This document shows, one piece after another, positions 5,655-5,956 of a stretch of 5,956 nucleotides of DNA. The translations under genes were made by a program, and so were the position numbers. The DNA is from Calditrichaceae bacterium (GTDB lineage Bacteria; Calditrichota; Calditrichia; Calditrichales; Calditrichaceae), in contig JAUXGF010000203.1 in NCBI GenBank assembly GCA_030622395.1, forward strand, positions 1 through 5,956, read 5' to 3'. Positions within the stretch are counted from its first letter, which is position 1. Each line of letters starts with the position of its first letter. Below the pieces are notes generated by a model. That model was not told the DNA's origin, ran no database searches, and saw nothing but the letters and a program-made list of their open reading frames with translations.

Positions 5655-5847
5655 GAGGGAAGGGTTTACAACTTTCCAGTTAGGTTTCCCAAAAGGACGC
5701 TTATTATTTTATTAGGATAAATTTGATTAATTTTTTCAATAAACTATTTCATTATAATCTTTCATGTTTAGAACTAAGCTATCGCGCAATGCTATAAGCG
5801 TAATAAAGCGGTATATAAATCAATTTCTGTTCAACTAACTCAGAAAA
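5655..5847. other. Noncoding AT-rich stretch between repeat unit and transposase remnant
   Basis: No reading frame, RNA gene or promoter can be supported. The left part (5657-5700) includes gggtttacaactttcc and gtttcccaaaaggacgc, faintly similar in inverted orientation to 8-42 at the other end of the window. The right part may hold unrecognisable 5' transposase sequence; the in-frame translation before 5848 is too diverged to claim. Confidence 0.35.
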
Positions 5848-5956
5848 GGCGCACCGGATAAAACATAAAAAGATATTAATAAGGTTTGTAAATATATTTT
5901 AAATCAAAAAGAGCATCATAAAAAAGTAACGTTTGCTGAAGAATACGAAAAATTTA
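5848..5956 (+). pseudogene. IS200/IS605-type (Y1) transposase remnant, cut by window end
   Basis: In one frame from 5869 to the edge the sequence reads KDINKVCKYILNQ, then KEHHKKVTFAEEYEKF. This is the characteristic C-terminal part of HUH/Y1 single-strand transposases of the kind annotated IS200-like or REP-associated. The Tyr of KYILNQ (codon 5893-5895) fits the catalytic tyrosine, with the family Gln four residues later. Upstream, GGC GCA (Gly-Ala, 5848-5853) is spaced as in the family's GAFSYS segment, but a TAA at 5866-5868 and another at 5836-5838 break the frame, and the HUH histidine motif and N-terminus are not found in the preceding 200 bases. The gene is therefore broken at its 5' side; whether its 3' end is intact cannot be seen. 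Recognition is by memory of family sequences, not a search. Confidence 0.72.

Overview
This AT-rich window holds two divergent gene groups, with repeat-dense noncoding DNA at both ends. On the minus strand lie pabA, pabB and pabC (3061 down to 341), a complete set for making p-aminobenzoate (pABA) from chorismate for folate. On the plus strand lies a two-gene ABC transporter (3324-5391): a large multi-pass permease without a recognised family name, then its ATPase. The sequence suggests an AT-rich bacterium, perhaps of the FCB group (Bacteroidota, Calditrichota, Ignavibacteria and relatives). That placement rests on the style of the proteins and intergenic repeats and is weak. The clear Shine-Dalgarno sequences and a near-consensus sigma-70 promoter before pabA (TTGACA, 17 bp, TATTAT) argue against a typical Bacteroidota, where both are usually absent.

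Layout. 1-340: no credible gene; a short hairpin repeat, a 14-bp perfect palindrome, an A/T-rich element with inverted arms, and a larger hairpin just past the pabC stop. 341-3061: pabC, pabB and pabA, all minus strand, with 17-bp and 4-bp overlaps, so almost certainly one translationally coupled transcript. 3062-3323: divergent intergenic region with the pab promoter, a stretch resembling a dispersed repeat, and a possible -10 element only six bases before the permease ATG. 3324-5391: permease and ATPase, seven bases apart. 5392-5956: no intact gene; a heptamer tandem repeat, an inverted pair of 32-nt palindromes bounding a 168-bp unit, two degenerate direct repeats inside it, and at the right edge a broken IS200/IS605-type (Y1, HUH) transposase that runs out of the window.

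How the genes work together. PabA releases ammonia from glutamine, PabB uses it to convert chorismate to 4-amino-4-deoxychorismate, and PabC removes pyruvate to give pABA. The ATPase is expected to drive the permease as an ABC-2-type exporter; the substrate cannot be read from the sequence.

The most notable signal is not a gene. It is the inverted palindrome pair at 5487-5654, whose cores carry the mini-hairpin heptamer GCGNAGC, lying about 200 bp from a Y1 transposase remnant. This resembles a REPIN (paired REP hairpins moved by a REP-associated transposase). I see no strong sign of a new defence or metabolic system here.
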